Positions 18,575 to 26,569 of a DNA stretch of 64,000 bases are shown piece after piece. Each line of letters starts with the position of its first letter. Position 1 is the first letter of the stretch. The notes under the pieces are model-generated. The model was not told where the DNA came from and did no database searches. It worked only from the letters and a program-made list of their open reading frames with translations. The position numbers and the translations under genes were made by a program. Where the stretch lies: the NCBI GenBank assembly GCA_045587185.1, contig JAZNBS010000032.1:18056-82055 (forward strand), read 5' to 3'. This DNA comes from UMGS172 sp045587185. Lineage in GTDB: Bacteria > Bacillota > Clostridia > Oscillospirales > Acutalibacteraceae.

Positions 18575-19126
18575 ATGGGCAAGTTTAACTTTATAAAGAC
18601 CGATATCGACGGTGTTATCATTGTTGAACCCGCCGTTTTCGGTGACGACCGCGGTTATTTTATGGAGACATATCAGTACAACGATTTTTGCGAGGGCGGT
18701 ATTGATGTGAAGTTTGTGCAGGATAATCAGTCGATGTCCAAGAAAGGCGTTTTGAGAGGTCTGCACTTTCAAAAACAGTTTCCTCAGTCGAAATTGGTGC
18801 GTGTTATCCGCGGTGAAGTTTTCGATGTTGCGGTTGACCTGCGTAAAGGCAGTTCAACTTACGGAAAATATGTCGGTGTGCATTTGAGTGCCGAAAACAA
18901 ACGTCAGTTTTTTATCCCTAAAGGTTTTGCACACGGATTTTTGGTGCTTTCGGATGAAGCCGAGTTTGTTTACAAGGTTGATGACTTCTATCATCCAAAT
19001 GACGAGGGCGGTCTTATGTGGAATGACCCCGATGTGGGCGTCCAATGGCCCATCACCCCTGATATGGAAATTCTCCTGTCGGACAAAGACAAGATAAATC
19101 CAAGTTTTAAAGATTTGCAAAAATAA
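18575..19126 (+). CDS. rfbC: dTDP-4-dehydrorhamnose 3,5-epimerase
   Basis: Cupin-fold epimerase of dTDP-rhamnose synthesis. It has 183 residues with DDRGYFMETYQ, QDNQSMSKKGVLRGLHFQ (catalytic His) and FIPKGFAHGFLVLSD. The ATG at 18575 is chosen, 4 bases after the rfbB stop with AAGGA upstream. The frame opens further inside rfbB to 18515, but that extension is not family-like. Confidence 0.95.
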   Translation: MGKFNFIKTDIDGVIIVEPAVFGDDRGYFMETYQYNDFCEGGIDVKFVQDNQSMSKKGVLRGLHFQKQFPQSKLVRVIRGEVFDVAVDLRKGSSTYGKYVGVHLSAENKRQFFIPKGFAHGFLVLSDEAEFVYKVDDFYHPNDEGGLMWNDPDVGVQWPITPDMEILLSDKDKINPSFKDLQK

Positions 19127-19130
19127 TTTT

Positions 19131-19166
19131 AAGACCGTTCAGCGCAATATCTGAACGGTCTTATAT
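19131..19166. terminator. Bidirectional terminator between rfbC and plsC
   Basis: A perfect 12-base-pair stem (AAGACCGTTCAG with CTGAACGGTCTT) has an 8-base loop. T-rich sequence on the right and A-rich sequence on the left let it serve both converging units. Confidence 0.85.
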
Positions 19167-19171
19167 TTTAT

Positions 19172-19984
19172 CTATTTACCTAAATGTTTAAGCATTATAT
19201 CACGGCATTCCTCACTGATAGCGTGGGTGATTTTGTCCTCGAAGTCAGAAGGCTCAATAACTTTGAGAATATCAAGTTCCACTGTTGTTTTCTTAAACGG
19301 GAAGTTTTTGAGAATCTTCTCGGTTCCTTTCACTGTTGCTACAATAACGGGACAAGGTGCTTTTTTGGCAACATAAAAAATGCCGTCCTTAAACTCAAGC
19401 AACTCCCCAGTTCTTGTACGGGTTCCTTCGGGATAAATTCCGATTGAAACAACATCCTTTTTTATAAGGTCGGTTGCTCGGTGCAGAGTTTTCATAGCAT
19501 TTCTGGCATTGTCACGGTCAATGGTCATATAACAGCATCTTGGGATAAACTGACCGACCAACGGAATTCTAAAATTCTCAGGTTTTGAAACATATGCTAT
19601 GTTATATTCCATAAATTCCGAAATCTTGACCATTGGGTCAAACCCCGAACGGTGATTTGAGACTAACAAAAAGCGTTTATCGGTCGGCAGTTTTTCAACA
19701 CCTGTGGCTTTGACCTTGACGCGAAGCAAAATAAGGATGCTCTGCACAGTGTAATCAACCATAAATTTACAGAATTTATTGGGGCTATCGCAAGGTTTTT
19801 TAGTTATAAGAAAGGGGGCAACAATGCATAAAAACAAAATGTGTAACAGCAAGAAACCGACAAACAGACCCAAAAACAAGGCAAACGGCACCCAAATATC
19901 ACTCCAACCGCCGATTATATCGGTAAGAAGGCATAGGCAGATCTCTATCAAGAGTGACAGTATCGCATAAATTTTAACAAACAA
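19172..19984 (-). CDS. plsC: 1-acyl-sn-glycerol-3-phosphate acyltransferase (PlsC-like)
   Basis: Membrane acyltransferase forming phosphatidic acid from lysophosphatidate. Two hydrophobic segments occupy the first 80 residues. The acyltransferase motifs are NHRSGFDP (HxxxxD; His and Asp catalytic) and YPEGTRTRTG. A TTG start at 19984 (270 residues) is preferred, because AAAGAGG lies 8 bases upstream and no Shine-Dalgarno site precedes the ATG at 20020. With TTG the gene overlaps the upstream kinase gene by 11 bases. The substrate assignment rests on family motifs and on the lipid-kinase neighbour. Confidence 0.85.
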   Translation of the reverse strand: MFVKIYAILSLLIEICLCLLTDIIGGWSDIWVPFALFLGLFVGFLLLHILFLCIVAPFLITKKPCDSPNKFCKFMVDYTVQSILILLRVKVKATGVEKLPTDKRFLLVSNHRSGFDPMVKISEFMEYNIAYVSKPENFRIPLVGQFIPRCCYMTIDRDNARNAMKTLHRATDLIKKDVVSIGIYPEGTRTRTGELLEFKDGIFYVAKKAPCPVIVATVKGTEKILKNFPFKKTTVELDILKVIEPSDFEDKITHAISEECRDIMLKHLGK

Positions 19985-20921
19985 CCGACTCGCCTCTTTC
20001 TTCAAGTGAAAGTTTTTCATAAAGTTTCTTGGGAACGGCAAAGTTGACAACCTGTTTCAAAATCTCAACCTTGAAACTCTTGGCAAAGTTCAGTTCTCCG
20101 TCAATAGAAAAGTGCATTTCTTTTCCGTCAACCGACTCGACCTCGACAACCGTTCCGCGCGTATAGTTTACATATTTTTCAAAACGTTTGTCAGAAAGGT
20201 GTGTTCCCTTTTCATAGGCACTGATAAGGGTTAAAATCTTCAGTCTTGACACAGGATTAACGTGGCAGATTTCCAACAAGCCGTCCGCATTGTTGGACAA
20301 GGGTGCGCATTTATACTTTCCGCCGACAAACTTACCGTTGCCAATGGTGCAAAGCAGCATTTTATCTTTGCCAATCTGTTTGCCGTCAACAGTAACTTTG
20401 CAATTATGCTTCATTCCGTTAAACAAGGCCGTTACAACACCTGTTGTATAAGCGTGCTTTCCTCCTATTATCTTCTTGCGACGTACCTTCATCATAGTCT
20501 GCAAGCAGGCCGAATCAAATCCGAAATGAACGAAATTAACTGCATAACGTCCGTGAACTTTCATCATATCAATTTTGGTGTCAACACCGTTTACAAGGTC
20601 TTCAATATCCTTAAACTCATCCACTGCACCGTAATACTTTATGTAATCGTTACCGCTCCCGCAGGGGAAAACCGAAACGCTGATGTTGTCTTTATTCACG
20701 GCACCTGAAGAGACCTCATTAAATGTACCGTCACCACCACAGGCATAAACACGGTACTGTTCACCAGTTGTTGCAAGTTGTTCAACAAAACGCGTTGCAT
20801 CACCCTGACATTTAGTACAGTAAATTTCATAATCAATCGACAGGTTTTTGACTGCGTTTTTGACAAACTCGGTGGAATCCTGCTTACCTGCCGCAGGATT
20901 TACAATAAATATATGTTTCAA
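19974..20921 (-). CDS. Diacylglycerol kinase-family lipid kinase (DagK/YegS-like)
   Basis: Catalytic-domain lipid kinase with IVNPAAGKQ, the nucleotide-binding CGGDGTFNEV and PCGSGNDYIKYYG. It probably recycles diacylglycerol to phosphatidic acid. The open frame begins at an upstream codon (20981), but a very good promoter lies within that stretch. Translation therefore most likely begins at TTG 20921 (315 residues), with GTGGGTG upstream and directly before the family N-terminus KHIFIVNPAAG. It is coupled to plsC by an 11-base overlap. Confidence 0.85.
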   Translation of the reverse strand: MKHIFIVNPAAGKQDSTEFVKNAVKNLSIDYEIYCTKCQGDATRFVEQLATTGEQYRVYACGGDGTFNEVSSGAVNKDNISVSVFPCGSGNDYIKYYGAVDEFKDIEDLVNGVDTKIDMMKVHGRYAVNFVHFGFDSACLQTMMKVRRKKIIGGKHAYTTGVVTALFNGMKHNCKVTVDGKQIGKDKMLLCTIGNGKFVGGKYKCAPLSNNADGLLEICHVNPVSRLKILTLISAYEKGTHLSDKRFEKYVNYTRGTVVEVESVDGKEMHFSIDGELNFAKSFKVEILKQVVNFAVPKKLYEKLSLEERGESVVC

Positions 20922-20949
20922 AACAAAACACCCACTTCCATACACAGTA

Positions 20950-20978
20950 ATTGTATAAAATTTCAGTCCTTTTGTCAA
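20950..20978 (-). promoter_or_regulatory. Promoter for the lipid kinase-plsC pair
   Basis: Minus-strand TTGACA (20973-20978) and TACAAT (20950-20955) have a 17-base spacer. The start of transcription would be near 20943, which rules out the upstream initiation codon at 20981. Confidence 0.85.
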
Positions 20979-21000
20979 CATTTTTCACTTCACAACAACC

Positions 21001-21029
21001 TTGACCTATCGACTTATTTATAATATAAT
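21001..21029 (+). promoter_or_regulatory. Promoter for the YhcC-type radical SAM gene
   Basis: TTGACC (21001-21006) and TATAAT (21024-21029) have a 17-base spacer. The leader before the GTG at 21059 is about 23 bases. It is divergent from the kinase promoter. Confidence 0.8.
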
Positions 21030-21058
21030 TACACTGTAGCAAGAATGGTGGTGGTAGA

Positions 21059-21961
21059 GTGTATTATTCCTTAAATGAATATTTGAAAACAAAGTTTGGC
21101 TGCAAGGTTTACAAACTGTCATTATCGGGCGGAATGACCTGTCCCAACCGTGACGGAGCCTTGGGTTCAAGAGGTTGTATTTTCTGTTCTGCCAATGGTT
21201 CGGGTGACTTTGCCGAGCAAAAATGTGACAGTATAACACAACAGATTGAATACGCCAAAAACCGCGTTAAAGCCAAGATTACAACAGGAAAATACATCGC
21301 CTATTTTCAAAATTTCACTAACACCTACTCAACGGTGCAACATCTTGAAAAAATATTTTTCGAGGCTATAAACCACCCTGATATCGTTGCCCTTTCTATT
21401 GCCACAAGACCCGACTGTCTGCCCGATGACGTGCTTTGCCTTTTGAAAAAACTTAATAAGATCAAACCTGTTTGGGTGGAGTTGGGGTTACAAACGATAC
21501 ACCCCGAAACCGCCCGATATATCCGCCGTGGATATGACCTTAATGTCTTTGACAAGGCTGTGAGAAACCTTAAGTCCATAGGCGTTGATGTGGTAGTGCA
21601 TATGATTGTAGGACTACCGAATGAAACCGATGAAATGATATACAAAACAGCAGGTTATATCGGTCGCTCGGGTGCCGACGGTATCAAAATTCATCTTTTA
21701 CACGTTTTAGAGGGCACCGACCTTGCCGACGATTACCGTAACGGCAAATTTGAACTACCGTCGTTGGAAAAATACACCGAGTTGGTTCTGGGTTGCCTTA
21801 AGCGTATCCCACAGACTATGGTGGTCCACCGTCTGACAGGTGACGGAGCAAAACGCGACCTGATTGCACCGCTATGGTCTGGTGACAAGAAAAAAGTTCT
21901 CAATTTCATTAACAACAAAATTAAAACAACTGCGCTAAAACAAGGAGAACTTTTTAATTGA
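21059..21961 (+). CDS. YhcC-type radical SAM protein (TIGR01212 family)
   Basis: A 300-residue radical SAM protein with the unusual wide-spaced cluster motif of this family: GMTCPNRDG, then RGCIFC (first Cys to the CxxC pair separated by about 14 residues). Other family segments are YFQNFTNTYS, ATRPDCLPDDV, VELGLQTIH and HMIVGLPNE. The function of this family is not settled. The start is a GTG at 21059 with a GGTGGT stretch upstream; no ATG is available in frame after the promoter. Its stop codon overlaps the -35 box of the next gene. Confidence 0.87.
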   Translation: MYYSLNEYLKTKFGCKVYKLSLSGGMTCPNRDGALGSRGCIFCSANGSGDFAEQKCDSITQQIEYAKNRVKAKITTGKYIAYFQNFTNTYSTVQHLEKIFFEAINHPDIVALSIATRPDCLPDDVLCLLKKLNKIKPVWVELGLQTIHPETARYIRRGYDLNVFDKAVRNLKSIGVDVVVHMIVGLPNETDEMIYKTAGYIGRSGADGIKIHLLHVLEGTDLADDYRNGKFELPSLEKYTELVLGCLKRIPQTMVVHRLTGDGAKRDLIAPLWSGDKKKVLNFINNKIKTTALKQGELFN

Positions 21962-21986
21962 AATCGACTTTATGTTATAGTATAAT
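21958..21986 (+). promoter_or_regulatory. Promoter for the EamA transporter gene
   Basis: TTGAAA (21958-21963) and TATAAT (21981-21986) have a 17-base spacer. The -35 box includes the stop codon of the radical SAM gene. Confidence 0.8.
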
Positions 21987-22016
21987 ATATTTATAAACTT
22001 GAAGGGATGAATAAAA

Positions 22017-22874
22017 ATGTGGGTTGTTTATTCTGCTGCAACAGCCATTTTGTTGGCTTTGTCGTCACTGTTTGCAAAAAGCGGTTTAAAACGGGCACAT
22101 CCAACCGTTGTTACTTCGTTAAGAACGCTTGTTGTTGCAATTTTTGCTTGGGTTATATTCTTCACAGATAGTTCAACAAACTCCTTTTCTTTGCTGACAG
22201 GGACAAATATTTTGTACATAGCACTAACAGGTGCGGCTTTTTCGGCGGCAATGATATGCTACCATTTCGCACTAAAAAAAGGCAGTCTTGTCAGGGCATC
22301 GGCCTTTGAAAAAATGACCTCGCTTTTGATAATTCTTACTTTTATTCTTTTATATAACCACACATCCTTGTTATATATCAGAATAATCTGTGTTGTGTTG
22401 CTTGCTATTGGAATAATACTGATGCTTGCCAACAAATCAAAAGCAGGTAACGGAACGGTTACTCTGTACGGGTGCTTGTTCTCAGTGGCATCAACCGCCG
22501 CTTACATACTTGACGCAACGGGTGTTAATGTCAAAAACGGCAACCTTTCACTCTCATTGATTCTTACCGTAACGCTTATAGTTTCACTTATTTCGTCATT
22601 TATAAGCGGCCTGCAAAGCGGTGTCGGACGGTTGCAGTTTGGTGACCTTATATTCCTTATTTTATCGGGATTTTCGGCAGGTCTTGCGTGGATTTGTTAC
22701 GGTTCAGCAATGTCATACGGCGACGGAGCAGTTGTGAGCGTTATCGTTGCAATGAGTTTTGCCGCAACCGTGGGTCTCGGCTCATTGTTTTTAAAAGAAA
22801 AGGTCTCATGGAAAACAATCTGCGGAATGTTGCTTATAGCAGTTGGAACACTTTTATATAAATTTGCAATATAA
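22017..22874 (+). CDS. EamA/DMT-family membrane transporter
   Basis: A 285-residue protein made of ten hydrophobic segments in two five-helix EamA repeats (about residues 2-138 and 150-284), the drug/metabolite transporter fold. It starts with WVVYSAATAILLALSSLFAK and repeats the pattern in the second half, ending FLKEKVSWKTICGMLLIAVG. AAGGGATGA precedes the ATG. It is monocistronic between its own promoter and a strong terminator. The substrate cannot be inferred. Confidence 0.88.
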   Translation: MWVVYSAATAILLALSSLFAKSGLKRAHPTVVTSLRTLVVAIFAWVIFFTDSSTNSFSLLTGTNILYIALTGAAFSAAMICYHFALKKGSLVRASAFEKMTSLLIILTFILLYNHTSLLYIRIICVVLLAIGIILMLANKSKAGNGTVTLYGCLFSVASTAAYILDATGVNVKNGNLSLSLILTVTLIVSLISSFISGLQSGVGRLQFGDLIFLILSGFSAGLAWICYGSAMSYGDGAVVSVIVAMSFAATVGLGSLFLKEKVSWKTICGMLLIAVGTLLYKFAI

Positions 22875-22878
22875 ATTA

Positions 22879-22920
22879 AAAACACCATGCAGTTACTCGA
22901 AAGTAACTGCATGGTGTTTT
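22879..22920. terminator. Strong bidirectional terminator
   Basis: A perfect 19-base-pair inverted repeat (22879-22897 with 22902-22920) has a CGAA tetraloop and A and T runs at the two ends. It serves the converging EamA and RsmF-like genes. Confidence 0.93.
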
Positions 22921-22925
22921 AACTA

Positions 22926-24284
22926 TTACAAAATTCTTAAACCTTTGGGATAATGGTTTTTTAGTGTGCCGTTTGATGCTTTTCCGAAACCGCAAGGTAT
23001 CGAGCATATTTTTACCTGTGTATATCCCTTAATTCCAACGTCAACACTAATCTCCTCACCGTGCAAGAATTTGTAGACTCTTGGGTCATCCAACGGTAGG
23101 TCAACAACATTTTTTGCAATAAAATATTTGTTGTTGAACAGTGCGTGTTCGGGTATAAATCGATTGTTGCGAACCGTTCCTGCAAAAACGCCTGAGCGTA
23201 CTGTCTGTACACCTTTCAAGTTAAAATTTACAGGTGTTATGTAAACTTTATCTCCAGCAACGATAACATTCTGAGGTACATTTCCTAGAAAATTTTCTGA
23301 GAAAAACTCCGCGAACGCTTTAAAAACCGGCTCAAGTTTTCCACCTCTTATATATTTATCATCTGCCTGAGATTTATCACTTTCACCATCGCGTTGCATA
23401 ACAGCCACAAAATGGCCCTCTCCACCGTTGAAATTGAAGATTCGGCGTGCATAATGAATGTTTTGAACATTTGGTGCAAATTCTTTTACCGCATCCTCAC
23501 CAAAGTCGATTTGGGGTTTTACAAGGTGAAATTCGGGATGATTTTTCAAAAAATATTCAATAACACCCTCGTTTTCCTCAAAAGCGTATGTACAGGTGCT
23601 GTAAACAAGTTTTCCGCCCTGTTTTACACATTCTGCGGCACAATCCAATATTTTTTTCTGCCTTTCAGCACAGGACAGAACATTTTCAACGCTCCAATTC
23701 TGCAACGCTGCCGCTTCTTTACGAAACATTCCCTCACCCGAACAAGGTGCATCAACAATGACTTTATCAAAAAAATCTGGCAACTGAGGACACAATACAT
23801 CGGGTCTTGCCGATGTCACTATGGCATTTGTAATTCCCATGCGTTCGATGTTGGACACAAGAGGCTGAACGCGTGACGTCACAAACTCGTTAGACACAAT
23901 AAGTCCCTTTCCGTTAAGGTATGCCGCAGCCTGAGTGGACTTACCACCCGGTGACGCGCAAAGGTCAAGCACGAAATCGCTCTCATCAATACCGATAGCC
24001 TCAACAACAGACGTTGCCGACGGCTCCTGCATATAGAAAGCGCCTACATGGTGCAACGGATGGTTGCCCGGTTTCGTCACCGATTCGGGCAGATAATAAG
24101 AATTTTTACAAAAATTGGTGCATTCCTGAAGATTGAAAATATTTTTTAACAGTTCTGCATCAGCTTTGAGCGTATTCACTCTCAGCGCCCGAAATGCACC
24201 GTTATCGAAAGCATCCTCAAATAAGGTATATTTTTCCTTTAAAATGCTTTTCATTCGATTTATAAATTCTATCGGTAAAGCCAT
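22926..24284 (-). CDS. RsmF/NSun-type rRNA m5C methyltransferase
   Basis: SAM-dependent cytosine-5 RNA methyltransferase. It has 452 residues. The catalytic domain contains LDLCASPGGKSTQAA for SAM, DAPCSGEGMFRK and YSTCTYAFEENE, the two active-site cysteines. The C-terminal half is an RsmF_B/PUA-like region ending GFGKASNGTLKNHYPKGLR. This two-part layout is common in Firmicutes RsmF-like enzymes that modify 16S rRNA. The start is ATG 24284 with AAGGTG upstream; a GTG three codons earlier is part of that site. Confidence 0.9.
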   Translation of the reverse strand: MALPIEFINRMKSILKEKYTLFEDAFDNGAFRALRVNTLKADAELLKNIFNLQECTNFCKNSYYLPESVTKPGNHPLHHVGAFYMQEPSATSVVEAIGIDESDFVLDLCASPGGKSTQAAAYLNGKGLIVSNEFVTSRVQPLVSNIERMGITNAIVTSARPDVLCPQLPDFFDKVIVDAPCSGEGMFRKEAAALQNWSVENVLSCAERQKKILDCAAECVKQGGKLVYSTCTYAFEENEGVIEYFLKNHPEFHLVKPQIDFGEDAVKEFAPNVQNIHYARRIFNFNGGEGHFVAVMQRDGESDKSQADDKYIRGGKLEPVFKAFAEFFSENFLGNVPQNVIVAGDKVYITPVNFNLKGVQTVRSGVFAGTVRNNRFIPEHALFNNKYFIAKNVVDLPLDDPRVYKFLHGEEISVDVGIKGYTQVKICSIPCGFGKASNGTLKNHYPKGLRIL

Positions 24285-24350
24285 ATTTTTCACCTTGCAT
24301 ATTTTTTGTGTCCCCGTTAAAAATAATGTTGTGAAAGCGGGGTGACAATA

Positions 24351-24479
24351 ATGAACGACCAGTACAACAATCAGAACAGAAACGACCAGAACAACCAGAA
24401 CAAGCAGAATAATAACAACCAGAACAGACAGCAGAACGACAATCAGAACAAGAAGGATAACAACCAGAACCAGAGATAA
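24351..24479 (+). CDS. 42-residue Asn/Gln-rich small protein
   Basis: A short gene starting MNDQYNNQNRNDQNNQNK and ending NNQNQR. Of 42 residues about 28 are Asn or Gln, with scattered Asp, Lys and Arg and only one aromatic residue (Tyr5); no hydrophobic residue follows the start Met. A GGGGTGA ribosome-binding site lies 5 bases before the ATG, and a terminator follows 13 bases after the stop, so it looks like a real monocistronic unit. The composition recalls gamma-type small acid-soluble spore proteins and other Asn/Gln-rich spore peptides, but no motif proves this. The ribosome-binding site may be partly folded: CCCCG at 24312-24316 can pair with CGGGG at 24337-24341. No confident promoter is seen in the 66-base gap. 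Confidence 0.65.
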   Translation: MNDQYNNQNRNDQNNQNKQNNNNQNRQQNDNQNKKDNNQNQR

Positions 24480-24492
24480 GTCTGTTCGAATT

Positions 24493-24526
24493 AAAACGCC
24501 ATGGCAAAATGCTATGGCGTTTTATT
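24493..24526. terminator. Bidirectional terminator between the small Asn/Gln gene and mrnC
   Basis: AAAACGCCATGGCA pairs with TGCTATGGCGTTTT (one mismatch) around an AAA loop, with T-rich flanks on both strands. Confidence 0.87.
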
Positions 24527-24528
24527 AT

Positions 24529-24915
24529 TTAATTATTTTTGTCCGAAATACCGTTCCAGATGACGTCAAAAAGTTCTTTTATTCGGTCAACCTCTCCCGA
24601 AAGATGAAGATAACCAAACAAAGCCTCAACACCCGTTGCTGTGTGGTAATTAGCGATGGTGGTGCTTTTGGGCACACCGCCGACGTGTAGGTTTCGTCCC
24701 CTTTTATAAATCGACATTTCAAGTTCGGTCAAAAGGTTTTTAATCATTTCAAAACCCTCAGCCTGAGCGTTGGCATTAACAAAATCTACCGATTTTTTGT
24801 GCAATTCCCCTATTGGACGCTCAACTTCAGCCAATTTTGTTCTAACAAGCAGTCCAAAAACTGCATCACCGACAAATGCCAAAGTACCGGGGCTTGCCAT
24901 TATTGCTTTTTCCAT
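24529..24915 (-). CDS. mrnC: Mini-ribonuclease III
   Basis: A 128-residue RNase III catalytic domain without an RNA-binding domain. In Bacillus the enzyme matures 23S rRNA ends. Motifs are GTLAFVGDAVFGLLVR (acidic catalytic Asp), IYKRGRN and YHTATGVEALFGYLHL (second acidic motif). In many Firmicutes it lies beside cysS; here it is the last gene of the ribosomal-protein/obg operon, 25 bases after obgE, consistent with a ribosome-assembly role. Confidence 0.93.
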   Translation of the reverse strand: MEKAIMASPGTLAFVGDAVFGLLVRTKLAEVERPIGELHKKSVDFVNANAQAEGFEMIKNLLTELEMSIYKRGRNLHVGGVPKSTTIANYHTATGVEALFGYLHLSGEVDRIKELFDVIWNGISDKNN

Positions 24916-24940
24916 TGAAAATCACCCTTTAACGACAACA

Positions 24941-26215
24941 TTACGGCACGTAATTGAACTCAATATCATACACGCAAACAAGGTCGTCTTCCTGAACGCC
25001 CGCTTTCTCTAAAGCATCGATTATACCACTTGCATGCAGAGTTCTCTGGAAATACTGCAATGACTCATAGTCATCGGGGTCAACCGTCTCAAGTATCTTA
25101 AGCAACCACGGTGCTTCGTCGATAATAAATGCGCCGTCCTCGACAGTAAGTCTGAAATCGCGTTTTTTGGCAACCGTAAAGTCCTCAACCGGTGCAGGCT
25201 CGGCCTCATATTTCAGTATAGGAGGCAGTTTATCAAGTTCCGATGCAACATAATTGATAACATCCCTTGTACCCTCTGCAATGGCAGCCATACATTCAAA
25301 ATACTTATATCCGTTACTTTCAAAATACTCGCGCACGGTTTTAAGCGTTTCCTCATCAATGAGGTCACACTTGTTGGCAACAACAATTTGTTTTCGGTCT
25401 GCCAATTCAGGACTAAACGACTTCAACTCATTATTTATCGTGTTAAAATCTTCGATGGGGTCTCTTCCCTCACTGCCTGAAACGTCGACAACGTGAACAA
25501 GCAGACGGCAACGCTCAACGTGGCGCAAAAACTCATGACCCAAACCCAAGCCGTCACTCGCACCTTCAATAATACCGGGAATATCGGCCATAACAAAGGA
25601 CTTACCCTCGCCAAACCGAACGACACCCAAAGTTGGCACAAGAGTGGTAAAATGGTAGTTGGCTATCTTGGGCTTGGCCTCACTGACAACCGAAATGAAT
25701 GTCGATTTCCCTACATTTGGGAAACCGATAAGACCGACATCGGCAAGAAGTTTGAGTTCCAGAGTAACATCAAGTTTTTCACCTGGAATACCGGGTTTTG
25801 CGAACTTTGGAATCTGTCTGGTAGAGGTGGCAAAATGACTGTTGCCCCAACCACCGTTACCGCCTTTGGCGATTATTACAGGCTCATCATCCGAAATATC
25901 GGCAATAATGCGTCCCGTTTCGGCATCTTTTACAAGAGTGCCTTTGGGAACACGCAAAACAAGGTCGGGCGCAGACTTTCCGTTGCAACGGTTTGTTCCG
26001 CCATTCTGACCGTTTTCGGCAAAGTATTTTCTTTTATATCTGAAATCGGCCAAGGTGGACAAATTAGAGTCGGCCTGGAAAACAACGTTACCGCCTTTTC
26101 CGCCGTCACCTCCGTCGGGTCCGCCTGCTGCAACAAACTTCTCACGGTGAAAGGAAACCTTGCCGTTTCCTCCGTCGCCCGCTTTTATATGAATATTTGC
26201 AATATCTACAAACAT
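24941..26215 (-). CDS. obgE: GTPase Obg
   Basis: Essential GTPase of 50S ribosome assembly and stress or sporulation signalling. It has 424 residues: an N-terminal glycine-rich Obg domain (GDGGNGKVSFHREKFV, GGDGGKGG), a central G domain (GFPNVGKST, DIPG, NKCD) and a C-terminal OCT domain of about 75 residues. GGAG lies 6 bases before the ATG. A terminator-like hairpin separates it from rpmA. Confidence 0.98.
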   Translation of the reverse strand: MFVDIANIHIKAGDGGNGKVSFHREKFVAAGGPDGGDGGKGGNVVFQADSNLSTLADFRYKRKYFAENGQNGGTNRCNGKSAPDLVLRVPKGTLVKDAETGRIIADISDDEPVIIAKGGNGGWGNSHFATSTRQIPKFAKPGIPGEKLDVTLELKLLADVGLIGFPNVGKSTFISVVSEAKPKIANYHFTTLVPTLGVVRFGEGKSFVMADIPGIIEGASDGLGLGHEFLRHVERCRLLVHVVDVSGSEGRDPIEDFNTINNELKSFSPELADRKQIVVANKCDLIDEETLKTVREYFESNGYKYFECMAAIAEGTRDVINYVASELDKLPPILKYEAEPAPVEDFTVAKKRDFRLTVEDGAFIIDEAPWLLKILETVDPDDYESLQYFQRTLHASGIIDALEKAGVQEDDLVCVYDIEFNYVP

Positions 26216-26242
26216 ATATTTCTCCGTTATAAAAAATTCAAA

Positions 26243-26270
26243 GAAAAAACCCGAGGATAACCCCGGGTTT
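26243..26270 (-). terminator. Terminator or attenuator between rpmA and obgE
   Basis: Minus-strand RNA pairs AAACCCG with CGGGTTT (7 base pairs, about 10-base loop) and continues into a T run. It lies inside the operon, so partial read-through into obgE and mrnC is likely. Confidence 0.7.
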
Positions 26271-26281
26271 CAATTAGCATT

Positions 26282-26566
26282 TTACTGCTCGACAGCGTAG
26301 ATGCTGACCTTTTTGCGGTCACGTCCCATACGCTCAAACTTGACCTTACCGTCAATCAAAGCGAAGAGAGTGTCGTCAGAACCCTTGCCAACGTTTTCAC
26401 CGGCATGGATGTGTGTGCCTCTCTGGCGAACGATGATGTTGCCTGCAAGAACAAACTGACCGTCTGCTCTCTTAACTCCGAGGCGCTTGGACTCACTGTC
26501 ACGGCCGTTCTTGGTAGAACCAACACCCTTTTTGTGAGCAAAAAGCTGAATGTTTAACTTTAACAT
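26282..26566 (-). CDS. rpmA: 50S ribosomal protein L27 (cleavable N-terminus)
   Basis: A 94-residue L27. The N-terminus MLKLNIQLFAHKKGVGSTKN carries the Firmicutes-type extension that Prp protease removes, usually just after the FFA (here LFA) so that mature L27 begins near His11. The remainder (DSESKRLGVKRADGQFV, GNIIVRQRGTHIHAG) is standard. It lies 3 bases downstream of prp. Confidence 0.97.
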   Translation of the reverse strand: MLKLNIQLFAHKKGVGSTKNGRDSESKRLGVKRADGQFVLAGNIIVRQRGTHIHAGENVGKGSDDTLFALIDGKVKFERMGRDRKKVSIYAVEQ

Positions 26567-26569
26567 AAG

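Noticed and set aside
17998..18621. A 207-codon minus-strand frame opposite rfbB and rfbC
   Set aside because: Antisense to two conserved enzymes; the hydrophobic composition is what the reverse complement of such genes gives.
24351..24479. Asn/Gln-rich tract as a non-coding simple repeat
   Set aside because: The CAGAAC-like repeats are irregular, a good ribosome-binding site and stop codon bracket them, and a terminator follows, so a gene is the better reading.
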